A stretch of DNA of 64,000 nt from JAHDVS01 sp964370985 (GTDB taxonomy: Bacteria > Actinomycetota > Thermoleophilia > Gaiellales > Gaiellaceae): positions 1 through 64,000 of the forward strand of contig CAYJLE010000015.1 of assembly GCA_964370985.1 (NCBI GenBank). Direction: 5' to 3'. The stretch's first letter is position 1, and each line of letters opens with the position of its first letter. Shown here in pieces: positions 33,030 through 41,935 of the stretch. A program made the position numbers and the translations under genes. The notes beneath the pieces are model-generated. The model saw only the letters and a list, made by a program, of their open reading frames with translations, did not search any database and was not told the DNA's origin.

Positions 33030-33062
33030 CCTTTAACCCGGTCCCGTGAGACCGGAAAGGAG
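33030..33062 (+). promoter_or_regulatory. PyrR-binding RNA loop covering the pyrR ribosome site
   Basis: The leader folds as lower stem CCTTT (33030-33034)/AAAGG (33056-33060), asymmetric bulge AAC, upper stem CCGGTC (33038-33043)/GACCGG (33050-33055) and hexaloop CCGTGA, matching the known PyrR-binding loop (bulge plus CNGNGA hexaloop). The Shine-Dalgarno AAAGGAG (33056-33062) is within the lower stem, so UMP-bound PyrR would repress translation initiation; no separate terminator is seen. Confidence 0.88.
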
Positions 33063-33068
33063 ACGCTC

Positions 33069-33644
33069 GTGGCTGCTCCCGCACCGACGGGAAAGCTCCT
33101 GCTCGATGGCGAGGCGCTCCGGCGCACGCTCGTGCGCATCGCCCACGAGATCGTCGAGCGCAACCCTGAGCTCTCGAAGGTCGCGCTCGTCGGCATCCAC
33201 ACGCGCGGCGTCCCGCTCGCGCAGCGGCTGCGGCGGCTGATCGAGGAGTTCGGCGGCGTCGACGTCGCCCTCGGCACCGTCGACATCACCTTCCACCGCG
33301 ACGACGTCGGCGCCCGGCAGGGAGCGGCGCCGCTCGCGCCCCAGCCGGTCGTCAAGTCGACGCGGCTCGATTTCCCGCTCGAAGGCGTGACGTGCGTGCT
33401 CGTCGACGACGTGCTCTACACCGGGCGCACGATCAGAGCCGCGATCGAGGCGCTGTTCACGTACGGCCGTCCCGATCGCGTCCAGCTCGCCGTGCTCGTC
33501 GACCGGGGGCACCGGGAGCTGCCGATCAGACCCGACTACGTGGGCAAGAACCTGCCCACGGCGCGCAGCGAGCGCATCCAGGTGCAGCTCGTGGAGGTCG
33601 ACGAGGTCGACCGCGTCCTGCTCACCCCGGGGGGTATGCAATGA
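33069..33644 (+). CDS. pyrR: Bifunctional pyr operon regulator/uracil phosphoribosyltransferase PyrR
   Basis: Binds the pyr mRNA leader in response to UMP and has uracil phosphoribosyltransferase activity. The 191-residue protein begins KLLLDGEALRRTLVRIAHEI, has ALVGIHTRGVPLAQRL, the PRPP motif VLVDDVLYTGRTIRAA and LAVLVDRGHRELPIRPDYVGKN. GTG 33069 lies seven bases behind AAAGGAG. Its own leader loop indicates autoregulation of the whole operon. Stop overlaps pyrB (ATGA). Confidence 0.96.
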   Translation: MAAPAPTGKLLLDGEALRRTLVRIAHEIVERNPELSKVALVGIHTRGVPLAQRLRRLIEEFGGVDVALGTVDITFHRDDVGARQGAAPLAPQPVVKSTRLDFPLEGVTCVLVDDVLYTGRTIRAAIEALFTYGRPDRVQLAVLVDRGHRELPIRPDYVGKNLPTARSERIQVQLVEVDEVDRVLLTPGGMQ

Positions 33645-34639
33645 CCGACGTTCGTCCGCTGATCCGCGACGAGCTGCTGCCGCCGAGCCGGCCGCCGCGG
33701 CGCCATCTGATCTCGATCGCCGACCTCACCAGGCGCGACGTCGAGCGGCTGCTGGCGCTCTCCCGCACGTTCTCGCGCTCGCTCGAGCGGGAGGTCAAGA
33801 AGCTCCCGACCCTGCGCGGCTACACGGTCGTCAACATGTTCTTCGAGCCGTCCACCCGCACCTCCTCGAGCTTCGAGCTCGCCGCCAAGCGCCTCTCGGC
33901 CGACGTGATGTCGATCAAGGCCGCCGGCTCGTCGGTGGACAAGGGCGAGTCCCTGAAGGACACGGCACTGACGATCGGAGCCTACGACCCGGACGTCGTC
34001 GTCATCCGGCACCCGCACATCGGCGCCCCGAAGCTCGTCGCCCGCCACACGGGCGCCCACGTCGTCAACGCCGGCGACGGCAAGCACCAGCACCCCACGC
34101 AGGCGCTGCTCGATCTCTTCACGATCGACGAGCGCTTCGGCGGCATCGAAGGCCTGCACGTCGCGATCGTCGGCGACGTCCTCCACTCGCGGGTCGCCCG
34201 CTCGAACATTCAGGCGCTCGTCCTGATGGGCGCCCGTGTCACGCTCGTCGGGCCGCCGCCGCTGATCCCCCGCGGGATCGACGCCATGGGCTGCGAGGTC
34301 GCGCACGACATCGAGGCGATCCGCGCCGCGGACGTCGTCTACGTGCTCAGGATGCAGCGGGAGCGGATGCTCGAGGGCGCGAACTACGTGCCGAGCCTGC
34401 GCGAGTACTCGGCCCGCTGGGGCGTCACGTCCGACCGCCTGCGCTCCGGGCAGGTGGTGATGCACCCGGGCCCCATGAACCGGGGCGTCGAGATCGCCGC
34501 CGACGTCGCCGACGCGGCGACCGCGCTGATCGAGCGCCAGGTGCGCTCCGGCCTGGTCGTGCGAATGGCCGTCCTCTACGACCTCGTCACCCACGGTCCC
34601 GTTCCGGTGAAGGTCGCCGCGCTCGAGGAGGTGGCGTGA
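33641..34639 (+). CDS. pyrB: Aspartate carbamoyltransferase catalytic subunit
   Basis: Condenses carbamoyl phosphate and aspartate, the committed step of pyrimidine synthesis. The 332-residue protein has the carbamoyl-phosphate motif FFEPSTRTSSSFELAAKRL, HPTQALLDLFTI, the aspartate-binding region and VMHPGPMNRGVE. About 20 residues precede the usual start (HLISIADLTRRDV). No pyrI is present; the operon order pyrR-B-C-carA-B-K-D is typical of actinobacteria. Confidence 0.97.
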   Translation: MTDVRPLIRDELLPPSRPPRRHLISIADLTRRDVERLLALSRTFSRSLEREVKKLPTLRGYTVVNMFFEPSTRTSSSFELAAKRLSADVMSIKAAGSSVDKGESLKDTALTIGAYDPDVVVIRHPHIGAPKLVARHTGAHVVNAGDGKHQHPTQALLDLFTIDERFGGIEGLHVAIVGDVLHSRVARSNIQALVLMGARVTLVGPPPLIPRGIDAMGCEVAHDIEAIRAADVVYVLRMQRERMLEGANYVPSLREYSARWGVTSDRLRSGQVVMHPGPMNRGVEIAADVADAATALIERQVRSGLVVRMAVLYDLVTHGPVPVKVAALEEVA

Positions 34640-35940
34640 TGACCGTCGCCGCCGCCCGCAGCACGCTGTTTGCCCCGGCGGTCACCGGCGCGTCGCTCGT
34701 GATCGAGGGCGCCCGCGTCGTCGACCCGGGCGAGGGAATCGACGCGGCCCTGACCGTCACGATCGAGGACGGCCTGATCGTGCGGCTCGATCCCGGCACG
34801 CCCGAGCCGGGCCTGCTGCTCGCGCCCGCGTTCGTCGACCCGCACGTCCACCTGCGCACGCCCGGCCGGGAGGACGAAGAGGACATCGTCTCCGGCACGG
34901 AGGCCGCCGCCGCCGGCGGGTACTGCGCGATCCTCGCGATGCCGAACACCGAGCCGGTTGTCGACTCCGCCGCCGTGCTCGGCTCGCTGATCGAGCGGGC
35001 GGAGGCCGAGGCCCGCGTCCATGTCGGGTTCCTCGCTGCGATCACGAAGGGCCAGCAGGGCGCCGAGCTGGCGGAGCTGGGCGAGCTCGCCGACCGCGGT
35101 GCCGCCGGCTTCACCGACGACGGCAAGCCAGTCGTGTCCGCCTCGCTGCTGCGCCGGGCGCTCCAGTACACGGCCGCCACCGGCGGTCTGATCGCCCTGC
35201 ACGAGGAGGACCCCGCGCTCTCGCGCGGCGGGCACATGCACGAGGGTGCGGTGTCCGCGGAGCTGGGACTCGGCGGCTGGCCGTCGATCGCCGAGTCGAC
35301 GATGGTCGCCCGCGACCTCGCGCTCGCCGCCTACGAGCGGCGGCCGCTGCATCTGCTGCACCTCTCCGCCCGCGAGTCCGTGGACGAGCTCCGCCGCGCC
35401 CTGGCCGCAGGGGTCGAGGCAAGCGGCGAGGTCACGCCCCACCACCTCTGCCTCACGGACGAGGCCGTGCGCTCGCTCGACCCGAACGTGAAGATGAACC
35501 CGCCGCTGCGGGCCGAGGAGGACCGGGTGGCGCTCGTCGAGGCGCTCCGCGACGGCACGATCGCGGCGGTCGCGACCGACCACGCCCCGCACGCCCCCCA
35601 CGAGAAGGAAGTTCCGTTCGAGGAGGCGCCGTTCGGCGTCACCGGCCTCGAGACCGCCTTCGCCGTCCTGCACACGAGGCTCGTCGCCACCGGCGTGCTG
35701 CCGCTCGAGACGCTGCTCGAGCGGATGAGCGCCGGGCCGGCGAAGATCTACGGCCTCGAGCGGCCGCGGATCGCCGTCGGCGCCCCCGCCAACCTCGTCC
35801 TCGCCGACCTGCGGCGCACCTGGACGGTCGGGGCGGCTGGCTTCCGGTCGCGCTCGGCCAACTCCTGGTTGATCGGCGAGACGCTCAGCGGGCAGATCCT
35901 CATGACGCTCGCCGCCGGCCGCGTGGCCTACCGGGCATGA
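34639..35940 (+). CDS. pyrC: Dihydroorotase (class I)
   Basis: Cyclises carbamoyl aspartate to dihydroorotate. The 433-residue amidohydrolase has DPHVHLRTPGREDEEDI (HxH metal motif), the later metal histidines in ALHEED and EVTPHHLCLTD, and VATDHAPHAPHEKE with the catalytic Asp. ATG 34639 forms TGATG with the pyrB stop; a GTG one codon upstream is an alternative. Confidence 0.96.
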   Translation: MTVAAARSTLFAPAVTGASLVIEGARVVDPGEGIDAALTVTIEDGLIVRLDPGTPEPGLLLAPAFVDPHVHLRTPGREDEEDIVSGTEAAAAGGYCAILAMPNTEPVVDSAAVLGSLIERAEAEARVHVGFLAAITKGQQGAELAELGELADRGAAGFTDDGKPVVSASLLRRALQYTAATGGLIALHEEDPALSRGGHMHEGAVSAELGLGGWPSIAESTMVARDLALAAYERRPLHLLHLSARESVDELRRALAAGVEASGEVTPHHLCLTDEAVRSLDPNVKMNPPLRAEEDRVALVEALRDGTIAAVATDHAPHAPHEKEVPFEEAPFGVTGLETAFAVLHTRLVATGVLPLETLLERMSAGPAKIYGLERPRIAVGAPANLVLADLRRTWTVGAAGFRSRSANSWLIGETLSGQILMTLAAGRVAYRA

Positions 35941-36983
35941 CCGGCTTCCTCGTGCTCGAGGACGGCTCCCTGTTCCCGGGCCGCCAGGTCGGCGCCACCG
36001 GCGTCGCCTTCGGCGAGGCCGTGTTCACGACCGCGATGTCCGGCTACCAGGAGATCGCGACCGACCCGAGCTACGCCGAGCAGCTCGTCTGCTTCACGGC
36101 TCCGATGATCGGCAACTACGGCATCGACGAGCGGCGCGACGAGTCCGGTGGCGTCGCCGCGCGCGGCTTCCTGATGCGCCGTGCCGGCGGACGGGCCTGG
36201 TGTCGCTGGCTCGCCGAGCGCGGGATCGTGGCGCTCGACGGTATCGACACCCGCAGCGTGGTCATCAGGCTCCGGGAGGGCGGCGCGCTCCGTGCCGCCG
36301 CGGTCGCCGGCGAGGCCGACTCCGAGGTCGTGCTCGAGCAGGTGCGGGCGCAGCCCGGCATGGCCGGCCGGGCTCTCGTCGCGGGCGTCTCCACCCGGGA
36401 GCCGGTCAGGGTCGGCGGCGGGGCGGTCGAGATCGCGCTCCTCGACTACGGGGCGAAGCGCTCGATCGTCCGGCGCCTGGTCGCGGCCGGGGCGGCCGTG
36501 ACGATCCTCCCGTACGACACCCCGGCCGCCGCGGTGCTCGAGCTGCGCCCGGACGGCGTGCTGCTCTCGAACGGTCCCGGCGACCCGGCCGCGCTGGACG
36601 ATCAGGTGGCCGTCGTGCGCGACCTGCTCGGCCGCGTGCCGATCCTCGGGATCTGCCTCGGCCACCAGCTGCTCGGCCTCGCCGCGGGCTTCGCGACGAG
36701 CAAGCTCCCGTTCGGGCACCGCGGCGCCAACCACCCGGTACTCGAGCGGGCCAGCGGGCGCGTGCTCGTGACGAGCCAGAATCACGGCTTCGCCGTCGAA
36801 GGCGCCGGGCCGGAGGTCAGTCACGTCTCGCTCTACGACGGCACCGTCGAGGGGCTCGAGCTGCCGGGCGAGCGGGCGCGCTCCGTCCAGTTTCACCCGG
36901 AGGCGAGCCCCGGCCCACACGATGCCTGGCCGATCATCGAGCGGTTCGTGGAGGAGGTGGGGCGCGTTGCCGCGGCGGTCTGA
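35937..36983 (+). CDS. carA: Carbamoyl-phosphate synthase small (glutaminase) subunit
   Basis: Supplies ammonia from glutamine to CarB. The 348-residue protein has the N-terminal CPSase_sm domain (GFLVLEDGSLFPGR; AMSGYQEIATDPSY) and a class I glutamine amidotransferase domain with the nucleophile Cys in ILGICLGHQLLGLAAG and the His/Glu pair in VQFHPEASPGPHD. ATG 35937 overlaps pyrC (ATGA); the end overlaps the carB start by 17 bases. Confidence 0.97.
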   Translation: MTGFLVLEDGSLFPGRQVGATGVAFGEAVFTTAMSGYQEIATDPSYAEQLVCFTAPMIGNYGIDERRDESGGVAARGFLMRRAGGRAWCRWLAERGIVALDGIDTRSVVIRLREGGALRAAAVAGEADSEVVLEQVRAQPGMAGRALVAGVSTREPVRVGGGAVEIALLDYGAKRSIVRRLVAAGAAVTILPYDTPAAAVLELRPDGVLLSNGPGDPAALDDQVAVVRDLLGRVPILGICLGHQLLGLAAGFATSKLPFGHRGANHPVLERASGRVLVTSQNHGFAVEGAGPEVSHVSLYDGTVEGLELPGERARSVQFHPEASPGPHDAWPIIERFVEEVGRVAAAV

Positions 36984-39900
36984 CCTGCGCACGATCTGCC
37001 TGATCGGCTCCGGCCCGATCGTGATCGGGCAGGCGTGCGAGTTCGACTACGCGGGCAGCCAGGCGCTGAAGGTGCTGCGCGAGGAGGGGTATCGGACGGT
37101 CGTCGTCAACTCGAACCCGGCGACGATCATGACCGACCCGGGCTTCGCCGACCGCACCTACCTCGAGCCGCTCGACCCGGAGGGGGTCGCGGCCGTGCTC
37201 GAGCGCGAGCGGCCCGACGCGCTGCTGCCGACACTCGGCGGCCAGACGGCGCTCAACCTCGCGAGCACCCTCGCCGCGGAGGGGGTTCTCGACGCGCTCG
37301 GGGTCGAGTTGATCGGCGCTCCGCTCGACGTGATCCGCCGGGCCGAGGACCGCGAGCTGTTCCGCGAGACCGTCGAGTCGGTCGGCCTACGCGTGCCCAC
37401 GAGCAGGATCGTGACGTCGCCGGACGACCTGCGCGGCGTCGCGCTGCCCGCCGTCGTCCGGCCCGCGTTCACGCTCGGCGGCCACGGCGGCGGCTTCGTC
37501 GCCACCGAGGCGGAGCTGCGCGCCCAGGTCGAGCGGGGGCTCGCGGAGAGCCCGATCGGGCAGGTTCTGGTCGAGGAGTCCGTGCGCGGCTGGGACGAGT
37601 TCGAGCTCGAGGTGATGCGCGACAGGGTCGACAACGTGGTGATCGTCTGCTCGATCGAGAACCTCGACCCGATGGGCGTCCATACCGGCGACTCGGTCAC
37701 CGTCGCCCCCCAGATGACGCTCTCCGACGAGGCCTACCAGGAGCTGCGCGACGCCGCCGCCGCCGTCATTCGGGCGGTCGGCGTCGAGACCGGCGGCTCG
37801 AACATCCAGTTTGCGCGCGACCGGGAGACCGGCGAGATGTGCGTGATCGAGATGAACCCGCGCGTGTCGCGCTCCTCCGCGCTCGCTTCCAAGGCGACCG
37901 GTTACCCGATCGCGAAGGTCGCAGCGAAGCTCGCCGTCGGCTACACGCTCGACGAGATCCCGAACGACCTGACCCGGACGACGCCGGCGAGCTTCGAGCC
38001 GACGCTCGACTACGTCGTCGTCAAGGTGCCGCGCTTCGCGTTCGAGAAGTTCCCCGGTGCCGACCATACGCTCGGCACGCAGATGAAGTCCGTCGGCGAG
38101 GCGATGGGGATCGGCCGGACGTTCACCGAGGCGTTCCTGAAGGCGCTCCGCAGCCGCGAGCTCGACCGCGGCGCGCCGACGCCGTGGGCGACGCTCGACG
38201 ATCTGCCCGACGGGTTGCACCCGTGGTTTCGCGAGCAGCTCGAGGAGGCGCGGGAGCTCCTCGCCGCCGGCGCGGGCCTGCTCGAGCTCAAACGCGCCGG
38301 CTGGTCGGACGCCGCGATCGCGGCCGCCCGCGGCACGAGCGAGGAGACGGTGCGCGCGGAGCGCCACGTCGCCGGGATCCGGCCCGTCTACCGGCGCGTC
38401 GACTCCTGCGCCGCGGAGGTCGAGGCCAGCTCGAACTACCTCTACTCGACCTGGGGGGAGGCCGGCGCGGCGCCGCCCGCACCCCGGCGGTCGGTCGTGA
38501 TCCTCGGCTCGGGCCCGAACCGGATCGGCCAGGGGATCGAGTTCGACTACTGCTGCGTGCATGCGGCCCGCACGTACCGGGAGCTCGGCTACGAGACCGT
38601 GATGGTCAACTGCAATCCGGAGACCGTGTCGACCGACTACGACACGTCCGACCGCCTCTACTTCGAGCCGCTCGGCGAGGAAGAGGTGCTCGAGATCTGC
38701 GAGCGCGAGCAGCCGGTTGGGGTCGTGATCCAGTTCGGCGGGCAGACGCCGCTTCGGCTCGCGCGGACGCTCGAGGACGCCGGCATCCCGATCCTCGGCA
38801 CGCCGTTCGAGGCCGTCGACCTCGCCGAGGATCGCGAGCGGTTCGGCACGCTCTGCGACGAGCTCGGACTCGCCGTGCCGCCGTGGGGGATGGCTCGAAC
38901 GCGAGCCGAGGCGCTCGCGATCGCCGAGCGGGTCGGCTTCCCCGTGCTCGTCCGCCCCTCCTACGTGCTCGGCGGGCGCGACATGCGCGTCTGCTACGGC
39001 CCCGACGACATCCCCGGCGACGAGGTGCTCCGCGGGACCGCGATCCTCGTCGACCGCTTCCTCGAGGGCGCGGTCGAGATCGACGTGGACGCGCTCTGCG
39101 ACGGGATCGGCGTCCACGTCACCGCGATCATGCAGCACGTCGAGGAGGCGGGTGTCCACTCCGGCGACTCCTCCTGCGTCCTGCCGCCGGCGTCGCTCTC
39201 GGGTGCGGAGCTCGACGCCGTCCGGGCCGCGACGCGCCGGCTCGCTCCCGCGCTCGGCGTGGTCGGGCTCGTCAACGTCCAGCTGGCTCTCCAGGACGGG
39301 GAGCTGTACGTGATCGAGGCCAATCCGCGGGCGTCCCGGACGGTCCCGTTCGCGAGCAAGGCGATCGGCGTCAACCTCGTCGAAGCCGCCTGCCGGCTCT
39401 CGGCCGGCGCGCGCCTGCACGACCTCGAGCTGCCGTCGGAGCCCCCCGCCGCCGAGGTGAGCGTCAAGGCCGCGGTGTTCCCCTTCGCCCGCTTCCCGGG
39501 CGCCGACCCGCTGCTCGGCCCCGAGATGCGCTCGACCGGCGAGGTGATGGCGAGCGCCGCCGACTTCCCGACCGCCTTCGCGAAGGCCGAGCGCGCCGCC
39601 GGGCGGCCGCTGCCGTCGGGCGGCGTGGCGTTCGTATCCGTGCGCGACGCGGACAAGACCGCCGCAGCGGAGCTCGCGCAGCGCCTCGCCGCGCTCGGCT
39701 TCCGCCTGACCGCAACGCCCGGCACGGCGCGGGCGCTCGCGGCCGCCGGCCTCGCTGTCGAGGCGGTGCGCAAGGTGGGGGAGGAAGGGGACGGCCCGAG
39801 CGTGGTCGACCGGATCCGGCGCGGTCGCTGCGACCTCGTCGTCAACACGCCGCAGGGCGGCGGAGCGCGGACCGACGGCTATCAGATCCGCGAGGCAGCG

Positions 39901-40026
39901 CTGGCGGCGAGGATCCCGTGCATCACGACGCTCGCGGTCGCCGACGCCGCCGTGGAGGCGATCGCGCGCGCGGGTGACGAGGGGGCGCTGTCTCTCCAGG
40001 AGCGGGTTGAGGCGCGAACGGCGTAG
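36967..40026 (+). CDS. carB: Carbamoyl-phosphate synthase large subunit, TTG start
   Basis: Makes carbamoyl phosphate for pyrimidine and arginine synthesis. The 1019-residue protein has the duplicated ATP-grasp architecture: SGPIVIGQACEFDYAGSQ near residue 15, first ATP-grasp with VVRPAFTLGGHGGGF, a central helical domain, second half from ILGSGPNRIGQGIEFDY and VLVRPSYVLGGRDMRV, and a C-terminal MGS-like allosteric domain (VVNTPQGGGARTDGYQIR). No ATG/GTG fits; TTG 36967 is seven bases behind GGAGGAGGT. The C-terminus is followed by an overlapping pyrK start. Confidence 0.96.
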   Translation: MPRRSDLRTICLIGSGPIVIGQACEFDYAGSQALKVLREEGYRTVVVNSNPATIMTDPGFADRTYLEPLDPEGVAAVLERERPDALLPTLGGQTALNLASTLAAEGVLDALGVELIGAPLDVIRRAEDRELFRETVESVGLRVPTSRIVTSPDDLRGVALPAVVRPAFTLGGHGGGFVATEAELRAQVERGLAESPIGQVLVEESVRGWDEFELEVMRDRVDNVVIVCSIENLDPMGVHTGDSVTVAPQMTLSDEAYQELRDAAAAVIRAVGVETGGSNIQFARDRETGEMCVIEMNPRVSRSSALASKATGYPIAKVAAKLAVGYTLDEIPNDLTRTTPASFEPTLDYVVVKVPRFAFEKFPGADHTLGTQMKSVGEAMGIGRTFTEAFLKALRSRELDRGAPTPWATLDDLPDGLHPWFREQLEEARELLAAGAGLLELKRAGWSDAAIAAARGTSEETVRAERHVAGIRPVYRRVDSCAAEVEASSNYLYSTWGEAGAAPPAPRRSVVILGSGPNRIGQGIEFDYCCVHAARTYRELGYETVMVNCNPETVSTDYDTSDRLYFEPLGEEEVLEICEREQPVGVVIQFGGQTPLRLARTLEDAGIPILGTPFEAVDLAEDRERFGTLCDELGLAVPPWGMARTRAEALAIAERVGFPVLVRPSYVLGGRDMRVCYGPDDIPGDEVLRGTAILVDRFLEGAVEIDVDALCDGIGVHVTAIMQHVEEAGVHSGDSSCVLPPASLSGAELDAVRAATRRLAPALGVVGLVNVQLALQDGELYVIEANPRASRTVPFASKAIGVNLVEAACRLSAGARLHDLELPSEPPAAEVSVKAAVFPFARFPGADPLLGPEMRSTGEVMASAADFPTAFAKAERAAGRPLPSGGVAFVSVRDADKTAAAELAQRLAALGFRLTATPGTARALAAAGLAVEAVRKVGEEGDGPSVVDRIRRGRCDLVVNTPQGGGARTDGYQIREAALAARIPCITTLAVADAAVEAIARAGDEGALSLQERVEARTA

Positions 40027-40702
40027 GGTCGAGGGAGCCGACAGCGTTGGCCCGTACCGGCTGCTGAGGATCGAGCGCGGCGGCCTCGACGCGGGCGAGC
40101 CGGGGCAGTTCTTCATGCTGGAGGCGCCCGGCCGGCTTTTGCCGCGGCCGATGAGCGTCTGCCGGGCAACACCGGCCGAGCTCACGTTCCTGATCGATCC
40201 GGTCGGGCCGGGCACGCGCGCGCTCGTCGCGCTCCGGCCGGGCGACGCGATCCACCTGCTCGGCCCGCTCGGACGGGGCTTTCGCCTCGACGTCGAGCGG
40301 CCGCTGCTCGTCGGCGGCGGCATCGGCATCGCGCCGCTCCCGTACCTCTCGCAGCGGCTCGGGGGGCCCCCGGCCGTGCTCGGCTTCCGCACCGCCCACC
40401 ACGCCGAGGCGGCGGTGCTGCTTCCGGGCGCCGAGGTCGTGATCGACCCGGTGCTCGTCACGGAGGCGCTGCCCGCGGGGCACGACCTGCTCGCCTGCGG
40501 GCCGGAGCCGATGCTACGGGTGCTCGCGGCGCTCCATCCGGACGCGCAACTGGCCTGGGAGGCCCCGATGGCGTGCGGCTATGGCGCCTGTTTCGGCTGC
40601 GCGGTCGAGCTCGACGGGCAGCTCGAGCGCCTGTGCATCGAGGGGCCCGTGGTCGCCGGGCACCGGGTCGCTGGCGCGCGCCCGGTCGGGGAGGGGCGAT
40701 GA
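40007..40702 (+). CDS. pyrK: Dihydroorotate dehydrogenase electron-transfer subunit PyrK
   Basis: FAD/[2Fe-2S] subunit passing electrons from dihydroorotate oxidation to NAD. The 231-residue protein has the FAD motif PRPMSVCRA, GTRALVALRPGD, a nucleotide-binding GGGIGIAPL and the C-terminal [2Fe-2S] cysteines in MACGYGACFGCAVE plus RLCIEGPV. No ATG/GTG fits; TTG 40007 lies four bases after AGGAG (39998-40002) and overlaps carB by 20 bases. Partner of PyrD encoded next. Confidence 0.92.
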   Translation: MRRERRRVEGADSVGPYRLLRIERGGLDAGEPGQFFMLEAPGRLLPRPMSVCRATPAELTFLIDPVGPGTRALVALRPGDAIHLLGPLGRGFRLDVERPLLVGGGIGIAPLPYLSQRLGGPPAVLGFRTAHHAEAAVLLPGAEVVIDPVLVTEALPAGHDLLACGPEPMLRVLAALHPDAQLAWEAPMACGYGACFGCAVELDGQLERLCIEGPVVAGHRVAGARPVGEGR

Positions 40703-41517
40703 CGATCCGGATTCTCAACGCCTCGGGCTGTCTGGACGCGCTGACCGCACCCGGTGTCGCCCTGACCTTCGACGCGTACGTCACGAAGACCGTCACGCCG
40801 CTGCCGCGCGAAGGGAACCCGCCGCCGCGGATCGCCGAGACGGACGTTGGCCTGCTCAACTCGATCGGGCTCGCCAACCCGGGCATCGACGCGTTCCTCG
40901 CGGAGCAGCTGCCGCGACTCGCCGGGCTGGGCGTCCCCATCTGGGTCTCGGCCGGCGGCTTCTCCGCGGCCGACTACGCGCACGTGTGCTCGCTCCTCGG
41001 CGCCCGGGCGGAGGTCGACACGATCGAGCTCAACCTCTCCTGCCCGAACGTCGATGCCCCCGAGGAAGACGCGCTCGACATCGTCGCGGCGGCCCGGGCC
41101 GCGACCGCGAAGCCCCTCTACGCGAAGCTGTCGCCGGCCCTGCCGGACCTGCCCGGCACCGCGGCCGCGGTCGCCGCCGCCGGCGCCGACGGGCTCACGC
41201 TCGTGAACACGCTGCGCGGGCTCGCGCTCGACTCGACGACGCTCCGCCCTCGGCTCGCCGCGGGCGCCGGAGGGTTGTCGGGGCCCGCGCTGCGGCCGGT
41301 CGCTCTCGCCGCCGTGTACGCGTGCGCTCGCGCGGTCGACCTGCCGATCGTCGGTGTCGGAGGCGTGGCATGCGGCCGCGACGCGCTCGAGCTCGCGGCG
41401 GCCGGCGCGTCAGCCGTCGCGGTCGGCACCGCCCTGTTCGCGGACCCGGGCGCGGCCAGCCGGATCCGGGCCGAGCTCGCCTCTCTTCGGGGCGAGCTGC
41501 CTGACCCCGGGGCCTGA
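40699..41517 (+). CDS. pyrD: Dihydroorotate dehydrogenase, class 1B catalytic subunit
   Basis: Oxidises dihydroorotate to orotate with FMN; NAD-dependent because it is paired with PyrK. The 272-residue barrel has VTKTVTPLPREGNPPPRIAE, LLNSIGLANPGIDAF, the conserved IELNLSCPNVD and VGVGGVACGRDALELAAAGA. The last codons (LPDPGA) are encoded by a GC-rich repeated element that also forms the presumed terminator. pyrF and pyrE are not in the window. Confidence 0.95.
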   Translation: MTIRILNASGCLDALTAPGVALTFDAYVTKTVTPLPREGNPPPRIAETDVGLLNSIGLANPGIDAFLAEQLPRLAGLGVPIWVSAGGFSAADYAHVCSLLGARAEVDTIELNLSCPNVDAPEEDALDIVAAARAATAKPLYAKLSPALPDLPGTAAAVAAAGADGLTLVNTLRGLALDSTTLRPRLAAGAGGLSGPALRPVALAAVYACARAVDLPIVGVGGVACGRDALELAAAGASAVAVGTALFADPGAASRIRAELASLRGELPDPGA

Positions 41518-41532
41518 CCCCGGCGGGGGGTC
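41500..41532 (+). terminator. Repeat and terminator-like hairpin at the pyrD end
   Basis: CCTGACCCCGG occurs twice in direct repeat (41500-41510 and 41513-41523), the first copy inside pyrD. GACCCC (41516-41521) pairs with GGGGTC (41527-41532). The pyr operon probably ends here. Confidence 0.5.
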
Positions 41533-41569
41533 CGGCCGAAAAGCGCTGATTAGCACGCAAAATCGCGGG

Positions 41570-41597
41570 TTGAAGCGAACCGCAGCGCTGCTAGAAT
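41570..41597 (+). promoter_or_regulatory. Promoter of mihF
   Basis: TTGAAG (41570-41575) and TAGAAT (41592-41597), 16 bases apart; the -10 ends eight bases before the ATG at 41606. Confidence 0.75.
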
Positions 41598-41605
41598 CCC
41601 GCGCC

Positions 41606-41935
41606 ATGGCCGCGCCCAAGATGCAGAACCAGGCTCCGTCGCGGTCGCTCGACCAGCGCATGGACGCCCTGCGGCGAGCCAACGACGTCCGCGTCAAGCG
41701 TGCGCAGCTCAAGAAGGACCTGAAGAACGGGAAGGTCCAGGTCGAGGCGATCCTCAGCGACCCCCCCGAGTACGTCGGCACGGCCAAGGTCGTCGACATG
41801 CTGATGGCCGTTCCCAAGTTCGGCCGCGTGAAGGCCGCTCGCTTCCTCAGCCAGTGCCGGATCAGCCCCTCGAAGACGATCGCCGGGCTTTCCGACCGCC
41901 AGCGGGAGGAGCTCGTCAACCTCCTGCGGCACTGA
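41606..41935 (+). CDS. mihF: Actinobacterial integration host factor MihF
   Basis: A small nucleoid-associated DNA-binding protein specific to actinobacteria, essential in mycobacteria. The 109-residue protein has the helical N-terminus (LDQRMDALRRANDVRVKRAQ), LKKDLKNGKV, and the helix-two-turn-helix-like AKVVDMLMAVPKFGRVKAAR with ISPSKTIAGLSDRQR. Located before gmk-rpoZ-coaBC, its usual place. A good promoter with leaderless spacing precedes it, fitting high expression. Confidence 0.95.
   Translation: MAAPKMQNQAPSRSLDQRMDALRRANDVRVKRAQLKKDLKNGKVQVEAILSDPPEYVGTAKVVDMLMAVPKFGRVKAARFLSQCRISPSKTIAGLSDRQREELVNLLRH

Noticed and set aside
36922..36966. ATG 36922 as carB start
   Set aside because: Lies well inside carA; TTG 36967 has an ideal ribosome site and gives the expected N-terminus.
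37387..40461. Minus-strand open frame of 1024 codons opposite carB/pyrK
   Set aside because: Same shadow effect; spans two real genes and shows no family motif.
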